62,444 nt of DNA from CAYJFX01 sp964370315 (GCA_964370315.1 CAYJIS010000005.1:1-62444); one strand, 5' to 3'. Shown: positions 36,303-45,265, counted from the stretch's first letter. Notes: generated from the sequence alone by a model not told the origin. Numbers and translations are program-made.

Positions 36303-36863
36303 ATGAAAAAACAAAATCAAAAATTAATGAAAATGATAAGTATATGTGTAGCACTTATCTTAGTTGGAAGCGTTGCCTTATTTGCAAATCAAAATGGAGC
36401 AAATATTGGTGAAGAAAAAGCTAAAACCATAGCATTAGAACATGCTGGAATTAAAGAACGTGATACTTCCTTTATTCGTGTAACGCTTGATTATGATAGA
36501 GGTATTGCAGAGTATGATGTTGAGTTTTGGGTCGGAAACACAGAATACGATTATGAAATAAATGCAACAACAGGCGCTATTAAAAGTTTTGATTATGATG
36601 CGGAATATCAGCATCGTGCTAATGGAGCACAACCAAGTCAAAATGCGGCCTCTTTTATAGGGGAAGAAAAAGCAAGAGAAATTGCTTTACAACATGCAGG
36701 GGTAAAAGATGTAACAAGATTTCGTATCAAATTAGACTATGATGATGGATTTGCAGAATATGAAATCGAATGGAGAGTTGGGAGAAAAGATTATGAGTAT
36801 ACCATCTCTGCAACTACTGGTGATATCATCGAGTTTGATGTAGATGATGATGGCTGGTTTTAA
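36303..36863 (+). CDS. Exported protein with two PepSY domains
   Basis: 186 residues. Signal peptide/anchor (about 9-29) and two tandem PepSY domains (about 35-95 and 118-180). Each begins IGEEKA+xIALxHAG and ends in the YEI/YTI-x-ATTGxI pattern; the two copies are clearly alike, suggesting internal duplication. PepSY proteins are thought to inhibit peptidases or sense the envelope environment. Many two-component operons carry one; the promoter repeats upstream point to regulation by the adjacent response regulator. Confidence 0.85.
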   Translation: MKKQNQKLMKMISICVALILVGSVALFANQNGANIGEEKAKTIALEHAGIKERDTSFIRVTLDYDRGIAEYDVEFWVGNTEYDYEINATTGAIKSFDYDAEYQHRANGAQPSQNAASFIGEEKAREIALQHAGVKDVTRFRIKLDYDDGFAEYEIEWRVGRKDYEYTISATTGDIIEFDVDDDGWF

Positions 36864-36883
36864 ACCATAAGATTATTGAGTAT

Positions 36884-36922
36884 AAAGTAGCAGTGTTTTA
36901 TTATACACACTGCTACTTTTTT
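36884..36922 (+). terminator. Terminator after the PepSY gene
   Basis: AAAGTAGCAGTGT (36884-36896) pairs perfectly with ACACTGCTACTTT (36907-36919), ending in a T run. Confidence 0.8.
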
Positions 36923-36948
36923 TATGCACACACTTATGTTACATGATA

Positions 36949-36976
36949 TAAAAAAGTACTCCACGTAGGAGTACTT
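36949..36976 (-). terminator. psuK-psuG operon terminator
   Basis: AAGTACTCC (36954-36962) pairs with GGAGTACTT (36968-36976). Read on the minus strand it is followed by a T run. Confidence 0.7.
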
Positions 36977-37009
36977 AATCAAAAAAGGCTCAGCGTTAAT
37001 GCAATTAGT

Positions 37010-37924
37010 TTAAATACAACAAGCTATATCTGCTGCAACTTTTGCATTATTGTAAACAAGCTGGATATTTGCATCAAGGCTTGAACCTTTTGTAATTTGT
37101 TTAATTTTATCAAGTAAAAATGGTGTTGTATCTTTACCTTTTATATTGAGGCTTTGTGCTTCTTTCACTGCATCTTCAATACTCTTTGTAATATAATCAA
37201 AATCCATTGCATACTGTTCAGGAATTGGATTTGCAATTAGCATTCCGCCGTTTAATCCCAATGCAGATTTAACATTAAATGAATCAGCAATTTCTTGTGC
37301 CGTTTGCATATTATAATCAACTTTAAAGCCACTTTTTCTAGTATAAAACGCAGGTAATTCATCAGTATTATACCCAATAACAGGAACACCTTTTGTTTCT
37401 AAATATTCTAGGGTTAAACCAATATCGAGAATAGATTTGGCCCCAGCACAAACAACCATAACGTTTGTATTACCAAGCTCTTCAAGGTCTGCTGAAATAT
37501 CCATTGTAGTTTCTGCACCTCGGTGCACACCACCAATGCCGCCTGTAGCAAAAACCGAAATACCAGCAAGATTTGCTATTATCATAGTTGCGGCAACCGT
37601 AGTTGCTCCATCTTCTTTTTTAGATAAAAGGATAGGAATATCCCGCCTACTAGTCTTTGTTACTGCAAGCCCTTTTTTTCCAAAATACTCAACTTCCTCT
37701 GCCGTTAAGCCAACTTTTAATTTACCACCTATAATAGCAATGGTAGCAGGCACTGCACCATTTTCTCTAATGATGCCTTCCACTTGTGTTGCCATTTCCA
37801 CATTTTTGGGATACGGCATTCCATGCGAAATAATGGTGCTTTCAAGTGCAACAATTGGTTTTTTTTCTGAAATAGCTTTTCGCACTTCAGGGGAAAATTC
37901 TAAATAACTTTTTAATTCTAACAT
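37010..37924 (-). CDS. psuG: Pseudouridine-5'-phosphate glycosidase
   Basis: 304 residues. Splits pseudouridine 5'-phosphate into uracil and ribose 5-phosphate. Highly characteristic motifs: VALESTIISHGMPYP, TKTSRRDIP, GGIGGVHRGAETTMDISADL, and the Schiff-base lysine K163 in CAGAKSILD. Second gene after psuK, so the two steps of pseudouridine breakdown are co-transcribed. No dedicated pseudouridine transporter is seen alongside. Confidence 0.95.
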   Translation of the reverse strand: MLELKSYLEFSPEVRKAISEKKPIVALESTIISHGMPYPKNVEMATQVEGIIRENGAVPATIAIIGGKLKVGLTAEEVEYFGKKGLAVTKTSRRDIPILLSKKEDGATTVAATMIIANLAGISVFATGGIGGVHRGAETTMDISADLEELGNTNVMVVCAGAKSILDIGLTLEYLETKGVPVIGYNTDELPAFYTRKSGFKVDYNMQTAQEIADSFNVKSALGLNGGMLIANPIPEQYAMDFDYITKSIEDAVKEAQSLNIKGKDTTPFLLDKIKQITKGSSLDANIQLVYNNAKVAADIACCI

Positions 37925-37957
37925 TTTTATCTCCTAATAATCTGCATTCGTAATGCG

Positions 37958-39046
37958 TTATTTTTTATTTTTTCTCATTATTTTTTCTAATGTATTAGAA
38001 TGCATATTTTGGCTAACAGTTGCGTAATCTGAAACAGTTACAGAAGATGCAGCTAATCCATATCGTGCCTGAGTCTCGATATCGAAACCTTTTATAAATG
38101 CATACGCTATTCCAGCAAAAAATGAATCTCCTGCTCCCGATGTATTTATAATTTTCGCTGGATAACAAGGAATTTTTTTTTGGTAACCTTCACTTGCTGC
38201 ATAAACCCCTTCACTTCCTAATGTAATAAAGACTTGATGTAATCCGAGTGCAAGTAATTTTTCTGCGGCTTCTTTTAACGTTTTGTCGTTAACAATTTTA
38301 ACACCACTTAATAACTCTGCTTCTATTTTATTAGGCTTCAGAGTATGCACCTTATGCAACAATCCCTGTAACTTTCCAGCCTTTGTAGTAGAAACACAAT
38401 CCACAAATACTGGACATGTCACATTATCAAGGACATACTCTAAGCTTTCTAAAGGTATATTTGTATCACACACACATAGTTGTTGCAAATTTATACCGGC
38501 AACTCTTGACTCTAAAAACTTTGGTGTAAGCTTTGTATAAATCTCCATGTCTGAAACCGCATGAAGCATGTCCCCTTGCTCATCTGTTATAAACAAATAG
38601 GTAGAAGTACTTACCCCTGATAAAATTACACTTTCACTAATATCAATATTATTCTCATTACAGCTTTCAACAATTCTCTTACTAAATACGTCATCTCCAA
38701 GTAATGTTATCAACTTTATATTAGTTGTCAATAAACTCAAGTTATGTGCTATATTCCTCCCAACTCCCCCAAGAGAATACTGTACTTTTCCTGGATTAGA
38801 ATCATTTAAAACAGGTTTTTTAAATGGTGCTCCATATATATCAATGTTTGCACCACCCACAACAGCTATTCCACTTGTAGGCTGTAAAATATAACTTCTC
38901 CCAATAATAAAGCCTTTTTTTGTTAAATTCGAAACATGAACAGCTACAGAGCTTCGTGTTATTCCAAGTTTTTGAGCAAGTTCATTTTGCGAAATCAGAG
39001 GATTTTCTTTTATTAGTTGCACTATTTCATTTTCTCTTTCTGTCAT
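37958..39046 (-). CDS. psuK: HTH-pseudouridine kinase (PfkB family)
   Basis: 362 residues. Residues 1-55 form a winged helix (ISQNELAQKLGITRSSVAVHVSNL). The rest is a PfkB sugar kinase (VVGGANIDIYG, GGVGRNIAHNL, and the anion-hole/catalytic NTSGAGDSF, D307). Phosphorylates pseudouridine for PsuG. The fused DNA-binding domain suggests that the enzyme also controls its own operon; a dyad sits in its leader. AAAGG lies upstream of the start. Confidence 0.9.
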   Translation of the reverse strand: MTERENEIVQLIKENPLISQNELAQKLGITRSSVAVHVSNLTKKGFIIGRSYILQPTSGIAVVGGANIDIYGAPFKKPVLNDSNPGKVQYSLGGVGRNIAHNLSLLTTNIKLITLLGDDVFSKRIVESCNENNIDISESVILSGVSTSTYLFITDEQGDMLHAVSDMEIYTKLTPKFLESRVAGINLQQLCVCDTNIPLESLEYVLDNVTCPVFVDCVSTTKAGKLQGLLHKVHTLKPNKIEAELLSGVKIVNDKTLKEAAEKLLALGLHQVFITLGSEGVYAASEGYQKKIPCYPAKIINTSGAGDSFFAGIAYAFIKGFDIETQARYGLAASSVTVSDYATVSQNMHSNTLEKIMRKNKK

Positions 39047-39061
39047 AACTATTGCCTTTAT

Positions 39062-39077
39062 ATTTGTTTATTCAAAT
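39062..39077 (-). promoter_or_regulatory. Dyad in the psuK leader
   Basis: ATTTG (39062-39066) and CAAAT (39073-39077) with a 6-nt spacer, downstream of the psuK -10. Candidate binding site for the HTH of PsuK. Confidence 0.3.
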
Positions 39078-39089
39078 CAACTTATGTTT

Positions 39090-39118
39090 ACAATAGCATA
39101 TATTATCCTTATTGTCAA
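39090..39118 (-). promoter_or_regulatory. psuK promoter
   Basis: On the minus strand TTGACA (39113-39118), 17 bp, extended -10 TGC-TATTGT (-10 at 39090-39095). Confidence 0.6.
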
Positions 39119-39170
39119 GAAAAAATCTAAATAAGTTACAATAAAATGTCCCGTTTGGAAAAATAGCTTC

Positions 39171-39198
39171 TTTACAAAATTGTTTTTTTAATTATACT
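39171..39198 (+). promoter_or_regulatory. Promoter of the methyltransferase gene
   Basis: TTTACA (39171-39176), 16 bp, TATACT (39193-39198), followed by a short leader with TTGGAGA. Confidence 0.4.
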
Positions 39199-39232
39199 AT
39201 CTATAAGTTTAAATCTACTTATTGGAGATACT

Positions 39233-39949
39233 ATGAGCAAACATGAAAAATATAATAAATCATTTTTGAATGAAAACATGATGGGACCCAATAGCATACG
39301 AATCTTAGAAGAAATGCTTGAAAATATAACACTGACAAAGGGAATGAGAGTATTGGACTTAGCGTGCGGAAGAGGACTAACCTCTATTTTTTTAGCAAAA
39401 GAGTATGGAGTTGAAGTATATGCGACAGACCTTTGGACTCCTGCAACAGATAATTATAATCGCTTTAAAGCTATGGGGATAGAAAAAAATATTATTCCAC
39501 TTTGCTTAGATGCTACTACAATGCCTTTTGCAAATCAGTATTTTGATGCTGTAATTAGTGTTGACTCATATCACTATTTTGGTAACAATGACAGCTATTT
39601 TAGTACACATATTTCGCCTTTGCTAAAAGAAGACGGTATCGCATGCATAGCCTTTCCAAGTATAAAACAAGATTTTACATTTGAAACAATCCCAATTGAG
39701 ATGAGACCTTTTTGGGAAAAAGAGGCTTTTAATATGTGGAGATCTACTAATTGGTGGAAAAATATTTTCGAAAGACACTTGGATAATTTTACCGTAAAAG
39801 AACTTGAATGCTTTGAAGCAGCGTGGAATGACTGGTTATCTTTAAATAATGAATACGCAATTGAAGATAGAAAGATGATGGAGGCAGACAAGGGGAGATA
39901 TATGAATATTATTGCTTTTACTGGCAGAATAAAAAAAGAACCCTTCTGA
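39233..39949 (+). CDS. Class I SAM-dependent methyltransferase
   Basis: 238 residues with the SAM-binding glycine loop VLDLACGRGLTS (about 41-52), an acidic residue after strand 2 (VYATDLW), and the DAVISVDSYHYFG motif IV. It resembles small-molecule methyltransferases of the UbiE/MenG type; the substrate is unknown. GGAGATACT precedes the ATG. Divergent from psuK. Confidence 0.8.
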   Translation: MSKHEKYNKSFLNENMMGPNSIRILEEMLENITLTKGMRVLDLACGRGLTSIFLAKEYGVEVYATDLWTPATDNYNRFKAMGIEKNIIPLCLDATTMPFANQYFDAVISVDSYHYFGNNDSYFSTHISPLLKEDGIACIAFPSIKQDFTFETIPIEMRPFWEKEAFNMWRSTNWWKNIFERHLDNFTVKELECFEAAWNDWLSLNNEYAIEDRKMMEADKGRYMNIIAFTGRIKKEPF

Positions 39950-40356
39950 TATCAACTAGCAACAAAGCATTTTAATTGCATATACAACATGTAACAATCA
40001 AAATGCTTTAGGAGATGATTTCCATTATAGTTTACGTAGACTTTAGCAACTCTTCAATTGCAATGCGCTCTGAGTATTTTCCCTCAGTTAATATTTCGGT
40101 TAAATATTTATTATCTAAAATCATGTATTCTCTTATAAGTGACCAATTTGCTTTTTTCTTAAAGATTACCAAGTTTTTTTTTATTCTGTCAAGGCAGAAA
40201 TCCAAAAAGCATTGTAAAATACTCTGTAAGATAGTCACACAAGGATTATTTTATTATTGACAGCTCAGAATTGCTATGTTAGACTTAATTATGAGAAGTA
40301 TAGCTTTTCCTCCTAACTAATAATGGAGCAAAATAAATAAACATGGAGAAAATATT
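39950..40356. other. 407-bp intergenic region with a dyad and a weak reading frame
   Basis: A perfect 10-bp inverted repeat (39964-39973 with 40000-40009) follows the methyltransferase gene; it lacks a T run. A 68-codon minus-strand frame (40032-40238, GTG start, ends YSERIAIEELLKST) has protein-like composition but no ribosome binding site and a stop just upstream. It may be a gene remnant. The opposite-strand frame is hydrophobic and unconvincing. Confidence 0.35.
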
Positions 40357-40824
40357 ATGAAAAAAGCAATAGTATTTAGTACTGTTTCAGGAAACACAAA
40401 AAAATTAGCAGATGTCATTTACAATTCAATTGGTGAGGAAGTGTACTGTGGTAAGCCCTGCGCAGAAGCTACTGATGCAGATATGATTTATGTAGGATCA
40501 TGGACAGCAGGATTTAGCTGCGCCCCTGATATAAAAGCCTTCTTAGAAAGCCTAAATAATAAAAAGATATTCTTATTTATGACAGCCGGGTATGGGCACA
40601 GCGATGAATTTTTTAAGAAAATTTTAGATGCTGCAAAAGAAAACATTAATAGTAGCAATGAACTTGTTGGAGAATTTATCTGCCAAGGTGAAGTTTCTGA
40701 ATCAAAAAGAGAAGCTATCAAAAAAATGGACATGGCTAAATTTGAATCTATGCAAGCAGAACTAGATTATTCCAAATCTCATCCTGATTCAAATGATTTA
40801 GAGAATCTAAAAAAAATACTATAG
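40357..40824 (+). CDS. Flavodoxin-like protein
   Basis: 155 residues. FMN phosphate-binding loop STVSGNTKKLAD at the N-terminus, and the later SWTAGFSCAPDIKAFL and FMTAGYGHSDEF segments match a flavodoxin fold. It resembles the short flavodoxin partners of anaerobe reductases. An electron carrier role is likely; the FprA gene 175 bp downstream is a possible acceptor. ATGGAGAA ribosome binding site. Confidence 0.82.
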   Translation: MKKAIVFSTVSGNTKKLADVIYNSIGEEVYCGKPCAEATDADMIYVGSWTAGFSCAPDIKAFLESLNNKKIFLFMTAGYGHSDEFFKKILDAAKENINSSNELVGEFICQGEVSESKREAIKKMDMAKFESMQAELDYSKSHPDSNDLENLKKIL

Positions 40825-40846
40825 GTTTTTTAATAGGATTTATTAT

Positions 40847-40878
40847 AAAAGGTAAAAGTTTTCCTTTTACCTTTTTTT
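40847..40878 (+). terminator. Terminator after the flavodoxin gene
   Basis: AAAAGGTAAAAG (40847-40858) pairs with CTTTTACCTTTT (40864-40875), followed by more T. Confidence 0.75.
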
Positions 40879-40999
40879 ATTTTAAACCCTTTATCTACTC
40901 GTCACATAAAGATAGCAAAATAGCTATTGATTATTTTTATTTTATTCAATATAATACAATTGTACAATTTTAATAAAATGTATTATATTCGGAGGAGAT

Positions 41000-42205
41000 A
41001 TGTATAATTCAATTGAAATTCATAAAGACTTATTTTGGATTGGTGCAAATGACAGGAAGCTAAAATTATTTGAGAATATGTTTCCAACACCAAAAGGTAT
41101 ATCATATAATTCATTTGTCCTTCTTGATGAAAAAAATGTAATATTTGATACAGTGGATAAAAGTGTTAGCAATCTGTTTTTTGAAAATTTAAATCATGTG
41201 TTAAAGGGTAAGGAGGTTCATTACATAGTCATTAACCATGTAGAACCGGACCATTCTGGTGCCCTTGAAGACCTTTTATCTAAATTTCCCTCTCTAAAAA
41301 TAATATGCAATGAAAAAACTGTATCATTAATAAAACAGTTCTTTAACCCCATTGATAATGCACGGTTCTTAATAGTTAAAGAAGGGGATAAGATTAGCAC
41401 TGGAAAACACGAGCTTGTCTTTTATATGGCTCCTATGGTTCACTGGCCTGAAGTAATGGTGACGTATGAAAAAATAACAAAGACTCTTTTCTCAGCAGAT
41501 GCATTCGGAACTTTTAATGCACTGTCAGGAGCTCTATTTGCAGACGAATATCTATTCGAGTCCGAATACTTAGATGACGCAAGGCGTTATTATGCAAACA
41601 TTATTGGCAAATATGGAAATCAAGTGAAATCTCTTTTAAAGAAATTATCACCATTAGAAATCTCTACATTATGTCCGTTACATGGTCCCGTATGGCGAAA
41701 AAATATAACATTCATATTAGAAAAATATAAGAGTTGGTCGAACTACATTTCAGAAGAAAGAGGCGTGGTCATCGCATATGGATCTGTGTATGCATACACA
41801 GAAAATGCAGTTGAGATTCTTGCGTCAAAATTGGTAGAAAAAGGAATGCCGAAAGTAAAACTTTTTGATGTATCTGATCTACACCCCTCTTTTATAATTG
41901 CAGAAGTATTTAAATACAGTCATATTGTTTTCGCTAGTTCTACATATAATGGCGGAATCTTTCCTAATATGGAAACTCTTTTGCGTATTTTAATTAAAAC
42001 AAACATACAAAATAAAGTGGTAGCTATAATAGAAAATGGCTCTTGGTCACCATCAAGCGGAAACCAGATTAAAAAAAATCTTAGTGGTTTAAAAAACCTA
42101 AGATTTATCGAAGATACGCTTACAATAAAATCAACGCTTAAAAAGAACCAACTAAAAACTATTGAAAAAATAGCATCTTCATTAATTAGCAATAAAACAA
42201 TATAG
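41000..42205 (+). CDS. fprA: A-type flavoprotein FprA (NO/O2 reductase)
   Basis: 401 residues. An N-terminal metallo-beta-lactamase-like di-iron domain with ligands HVEPDH, the histidine in MVHWPE, the aspartate in SADAFG and the histidine in CPLHGPVW; and a C-terminal flavodoxin domain (VIAYGSVYAYTENAVEIL, FASSTYNGGIFPNMETLL). Reduces O2 to water and/or NO to N2O without releasing reactive species, protecting anaerobes. No fused or adjacent rubredoxin is seen. CGGAGGAG ribosome binding site. Confidence 0.92.
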   Translation: MYNSIEIHKDLFWIGANDRKLKLFENMFPTPKGISYNSFVLLDEKNVIFDTVDKSVSNLFFENLNHVLKGKEVHYIVINHVEPDHSGALEDLLSKFPSLKIICNEKTVSLIKQFFNPIDNARFLIVKEGDKISTGKHELVFYMAPMVHWPEVMVTYEKITKTLFSADAFGTFNALSGALFADEYLFESEYLDDARRYYANIIGKYGNQVKSLLKKLSPLEISTLCPLHGPVWRKNITFILEKYKSWSNYISEERGVVIAYGSVYAYTENAVEILASKLVEKGMPKVKLFDVSDLHPSFIIAEVFKYSHIVFASSTYNGGIFPNMETLLRILIKTNIQNKVVAIIENGSWSPSSGNQIKKNLSGLKNLRFIEDTLTIKSTLKKNQLKTIEKIASSLISNKTI

Positions 42206-42251
42206 ATTCAGAAAACTAAGTGATCATAACAAAAACTAAAATCCGTTATAC

Positions 42252-42280
42252 TTGCTATTTTTTTCATATATCACTATAAT
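42252..42280 (+). promoter_or_regulatory. Leaderless-type promoter of ychJ
   Basis: TTGCTA (42252-42257), 17 bp, TATAAT (42275-42280), then 6 nt to the ATG at 42287. No Shine-Dalgarno. Confidence 0.65.
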
Positions 42281-42286
42281 CAATGC

Positions 42287-42784
42287 ATGAGTGAAAAAAA
42301 CTTATGCCCTTGTGGTTCAAAAAAAGAGTATACATCCTGCTGCCAACCAATTATTTCGGGTGCAGTATTTGCAAAGACTGCTGAAGCTTTGATGAGAGCA
42401 CGATATACTGCTTACGCAAAACATGAAATTGATTTTATTATTTCTTCGTGTATTACTAAAGATAAAGAAAGTGAAATCGATAAAGAAGAGACACGAAAAT
42501 GGAGTGAAAACTCTGATTGGTTGGGCCTTTCGATTATCAGAACAGAACGTGGCTTAGAAAATGACACAACAGGTATTGTTGAATTCACAGCAACCTATAG
42601 TCAAAAAGGCTTAAAAGAAGTTCATAAAGAAAAAGCAAATTTTGAAAAAAAAGATGACCGATGGTATTATTCACATGGTAGTATAACCCCTACAACAGTA
42701 GTACGAGAAGGTGCAAAAATTGGTCGAAACGACCCATGCCCTTGTAACTCAGGAAAAAAATATAAACAATGTTGTGGCAGATAG
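42287..42784 (+). CDS. ychJ: YchJ-family SEC-C protein (UPF0225)
   Basis: 165 residues with a SEC-C zinc motif at each end (CPCGSKKEYTSCC at the start, NDPCPCNSGKKYKQCCGR at the end) around the central domain (AEALMRARYTAYAKHEIDFI). The family is widespread; its biochemical role is unsettled. The gene heads a ychJ-rlmB-TSUP operon and is predicted to be translated from a leaderless mRNA. Confidence 0.9.
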   Translation: MSEKNLCPCGSKKEYTSCCQPIISGAVFAKTAEALMRARYTAYAKHEIDFIISSCITKDKESEIDKEETRKWSENSDWLGLSIIRTERGLENDTTGIVEFTATYSQKGLKEVHKEKANFEKKDDRWYYSHGSITPTTVVREGAKIGRNDPCPCNSGKKYKQCCGR

Positions 42785-42799
42785 GACTCTAGCGTAACT

Positions 42800-43582
42800 A
42801 TGAATATTTTAACAGGCTTTCATGCTATCGAGGAACAGCTACGTCTCTTAAAGAAAAAAAATGATTCTTTAGGAGACATAGAAATTTTATATAGCAAAAT
42901 AGGTCCTAGAGTAAAAAAAATACTAGCAATAGCAAAAGAACTAAACCTACCCTGTCTTGAAAAAACAGAAACAGAACTTGATAAAATAGTATCTTCTCTT
43001 CATGAAACTTCGCGTGATCACAGAGGATTGGTGCTTTCGTTTAAAAATGAGCAAAAAAAACGCAATAATTTTGTAGATTTTGATGCATATATGGCACAAA
43101 TTTCTTCAAACAATATACAGGACAAGACAGTAATTCTTTTAGATGGGGTTACAGATCCACATAATGTTGGGGCAATAATTAGAAGCTGCGACCAGCTTGG
43201 GGTTGATTTATTGGTTATTCCAGAACGTGGAAGTGTTTTTGAAGGTGATGTAGTTGCAAGAAGCAGTGCAGGGGCTTTAAGCTGGGTTGCGATTTCTGTA
43301 GTCCCAAATCTTGTGCGTGTAGTTGAAAAATTACAAGAACAAAACTTCTGGGTTTATGCTGCAAGTGCTAAAGGTAATGCAGCACATGAAATTGATTTTA
43401 CTGGAAACACGGCTTTAGTTCTCGGCAGTGAAGGCTCTGGCATAAGCAGGCTTCTATCCGAAAAATGTGATTCAACTGTATCAATCTCAACGTGTGGAAA
43501 ACTAGATAGCTTAAATGTATCTGTGGCTACAGGTGTGTTACTGTACGAAATAAGAAGACAAAAACTTATAGTAAAAAAATAA
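42800..43582 (+). CDS. rlmB: 23S rRNA (guanosine-2'-O-)-methyltransferase RlmB
   Basis: 260 residues, SpoU/TrmH superfamily knotted fold. A short N-terminal substrate domain (ILTGFHAIEEQL) and the three SPOUT motifs: ILLDGVTDPHNVGAIIRSC, LVLGSEGSGISRL and SLNVSVATGVLLYEI. Methylates a guanosine of 23S rRNA in the peptidyl-transferase region if it matches E. coli RlmB; other SpoU targets are possible. Follows ychJ by 15 nt. Confidence 0.88.
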   Translation: MNILTGFHAIEEQLRLLKKKNDSLGDIEILYSKIGPRVKKILAIAKELNLPCLEKTETELDKIVSSLHETSRDHRGLVLSFKNEQKKRNNFVDFDAYMAQISSNNIQDKTVILLDGVTDPHNVGAIIRSCDQLGVDLLVIPERGSVFEGDVVARSSAGALSWVAISVVPNLVRVVEKLQEQNFWVYAASAKGNAAHEIDFTGNTALVLGSEGSGISRLLSEKCDSTVSISTCGKLDSLNVSVATGVLLYEIRRQKLIVKK

Positions 43583-43595
43583 AAGGATAGTGAGC

Positions 43596-44366
43596 ATGGA
43601 TTTTTCATACGAAGTCACCCTAGCAATAATATGTCCACTTGTTTTTTTGGCCGGTTTTGTCGACTCAATCGCAGGCGGTGGTGGGCTAATATCAATTCCT
43701 GCATACCTTTTCGCGGGACTCCCCATTCACAGTGCATATGGAACAAATAAGTTTTCCGCCTGCATTGGAACTGTAATTGCAGCTGTAAATTATTTTAAAA
43801 ATGGCAAAATGAATATTCGTGTAGCAATTTTTGGCGCCTTAGCTGCCCTTCCTGGCTCTTATCTAGGGACATTATTAGCTCTATATTTATCTGCAACAGC
43901 CTTACAAATTAGCCTTTTAATTATTTTGCCAGTGGTTGCAATTTTTACGCTAACACACCGAACCTTTGGACGATCCAGCAATTATGCTCCTTTAACAAAA
44001 AGTAAAACAACAGTGTATTCACTTATTACAGGTTTTATTGTTGGTGCTTATGATGGCTTTTTTGGCCCTGGTACTGGCATGTTTTTAATTTTAATATTTG
44101 CAGGAGTAATGCACATTGACTTAGTTGAAGGCTCTGGAACAGCAAAGCTAGTAAACTTGGCATCCAATTTTGCAAGTGCAATTACATATATAATAGGCGG
44201 AAAGGTTGTATTCGCTTTAGCCATTCCTGCAGCTATCTGTGCTATACTTGGTAATTTTTTAGGTTCACGACTAGCTATAAAAATTGGAACATCATTTGTA
44301 AGACCTGTAATAGCTCTTGTTGCTATTGGTTTGTGTGTAAAAATTATTCTTGATATTTTTATGTAA
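43596..44366 (+). CDS. TSUP (TauE/SafE) family permease
   Basis: 256 residues, eight or so membrane helices. Duplicated family motifs: FVDSIAGGGGLISIPAYL with GTNKFSACIGT in the first half and GAYDGFFGPGTGMFL with GTAKLVNLASN in the second. Such permeases export or import small anions such as sulfite or sulfoacetate. ATG 43596 is favoured over GTG 43590 by the AAAGGA spacing. Third gene of the ychJ operon (13-nt gap). Confidence 0.88.
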   Translation: MDFSYEVTLAIICPLVFLAGFVDSIAGGGGLISIPAYLFAGLPIHSAYGTNKFSACIGTVIAAVNYFKNGKMNIRVAIFGALAALPGSYLGTLLALYLSATALQISLLIILPVVAIFTLTHRTFGRSSNYAPLTKSKTTVYSLITGFIVGAYDGFFGPGTGMFLILIFAGVMHIDLVEGSGTAKLVNLASNFASAITYIIGGKVVFALAIPAAICAILGNFLGSRLAIKIGTSFVRPVIALVAIGLCVKIILDIFM

Positions 44367-44416
44367 TTGTGCAACTTTTTTTGCTCTATAGGGTCTAAGA
44401 ATTATAGAGGATTAAA

Positions 44417-45265
44417 ATGGAAATACAAACACGAAGCCAATTACGAAAAGAAGCCTTCCTTAAAATTGAAAGCGCAAAAAAAAATGCAAAAGATGAAATA
44501 GCAAAAATTAAATACGAACTCAAAGTTTCTCTTAATGCAAACAACATCAAGGCTCTTTCTAAGTTTGAAAAACAAGAGCAAAGACGCATCCGAAAAGAAA
44601 TGCAAATAGAAAAACTTTCAAAAATGCCAAAAGCTTTTTCTACTGAAGAAGAAATATTTAACTCAATTACCCACGGAATTGGTGCAGGACTTGCTGTAGC
44701 TGCATTAGTATTATTAATAGTTCGCGCTGTTATCTACGCACCCGCAGGATCTACCGCGTCATACGTTGTAAGCTGGACTATTTTTGGAGCAACCCTAGTT
44801 ATACTTTATATGATGTCAACCTTATACCATGCATTAACACCACCAAGGGCGAAATATATCTTTAAAATATTTGACCACTGTGCAATTTATTTATTAATCG
44901 CAGGAACATACACACCATTTTGTTTAGCTTCCCTTAATGGAGTAACTGGTTGGACTCTCTTTGGTATAATTTGGGGTCTCGCTATAATAGGTATTATAAT
45001 GTACTCAGCCTTTGCTAACAAAGTGAGAATCTTATCTTTAATTACGTATATTGCGATGGGCTGGCTCATTGTCTTTGCATATAAACCTATGAAAGAAGTT
45101 CTTCCCAATATAAGCCTTATGTTCTTATTTGCTGGAGGGCTTGCATATACGGTTGGCGTAATTTTTTACTCAATGAAAAAAGTAAAGTGGATGCATCCAG
45201 TGTGGCATCTATTTGTTTTAGCAGGAAGCATTTGCCACTTCTTTTCAGTTTATTACTCTATTTAA
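44417..45265 (+). CDS. HlyIII/PAQR membrane protein with N-terminal coiled-coil extension
   Basis: 282 residues. Residues about 85-280 are a seven-helix HlyIII/TrhA domain with the conserved HGIGAG, STLYHAL, DHCAIYLLIAGTYTPF and the final HLFVLAGSICHF, which carry the metal ligands of the PAQR family. The first about 75 residues are highly charged and helical (KKNAKDEIAKIKYELK, EKQEQRRIRKEMQ), an unusual extension that would lie in the cytoplasm. Probable role in membrane fluidity or sphingolipid-like hydrolysis is family knowledge. GAGGATT ribosome binding site. Confidence 0.85.
   Translation: MEIQTRSQLRKEAFLKIESAKKNAKDEIAKIKYELKVSLNANNIKALSKFEKQEQRRIRKEMQIEKLSKMPKAFSTEEEIFNSITHGIGAGLAVAALVLLIVRAVIYAPAGSTASYVVSWTIFGATLVILYMMSTLYHALTPPRAKYIFKIFDHCAIYLLIAGTYTPFCLASLNGVTGWTLFGIIWGLAIIGIIMYSAFANKVRILSLITYIAMGWLIVFAYKPMKEVLPNISLMFLFAGGLAYTVGVIFYSMKKVKWMHPVWHLFVLAGSICHFFSVYYSI

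Noticed and set aside
36949..36976. Hairpin as a mobile-element end
   Set aside because: It is a standard terminator for the minus-strand psuK-psuG operon with a T run and no flanking duplication.
40015..40260. Plus-strand frame of 81 codons in the long intergenic region
   Set aside because: No ribosome binding site, Lys/Phe/Ser-rich low-complexity composition, and opposite to an equally weak frame. Treated as non-coding.
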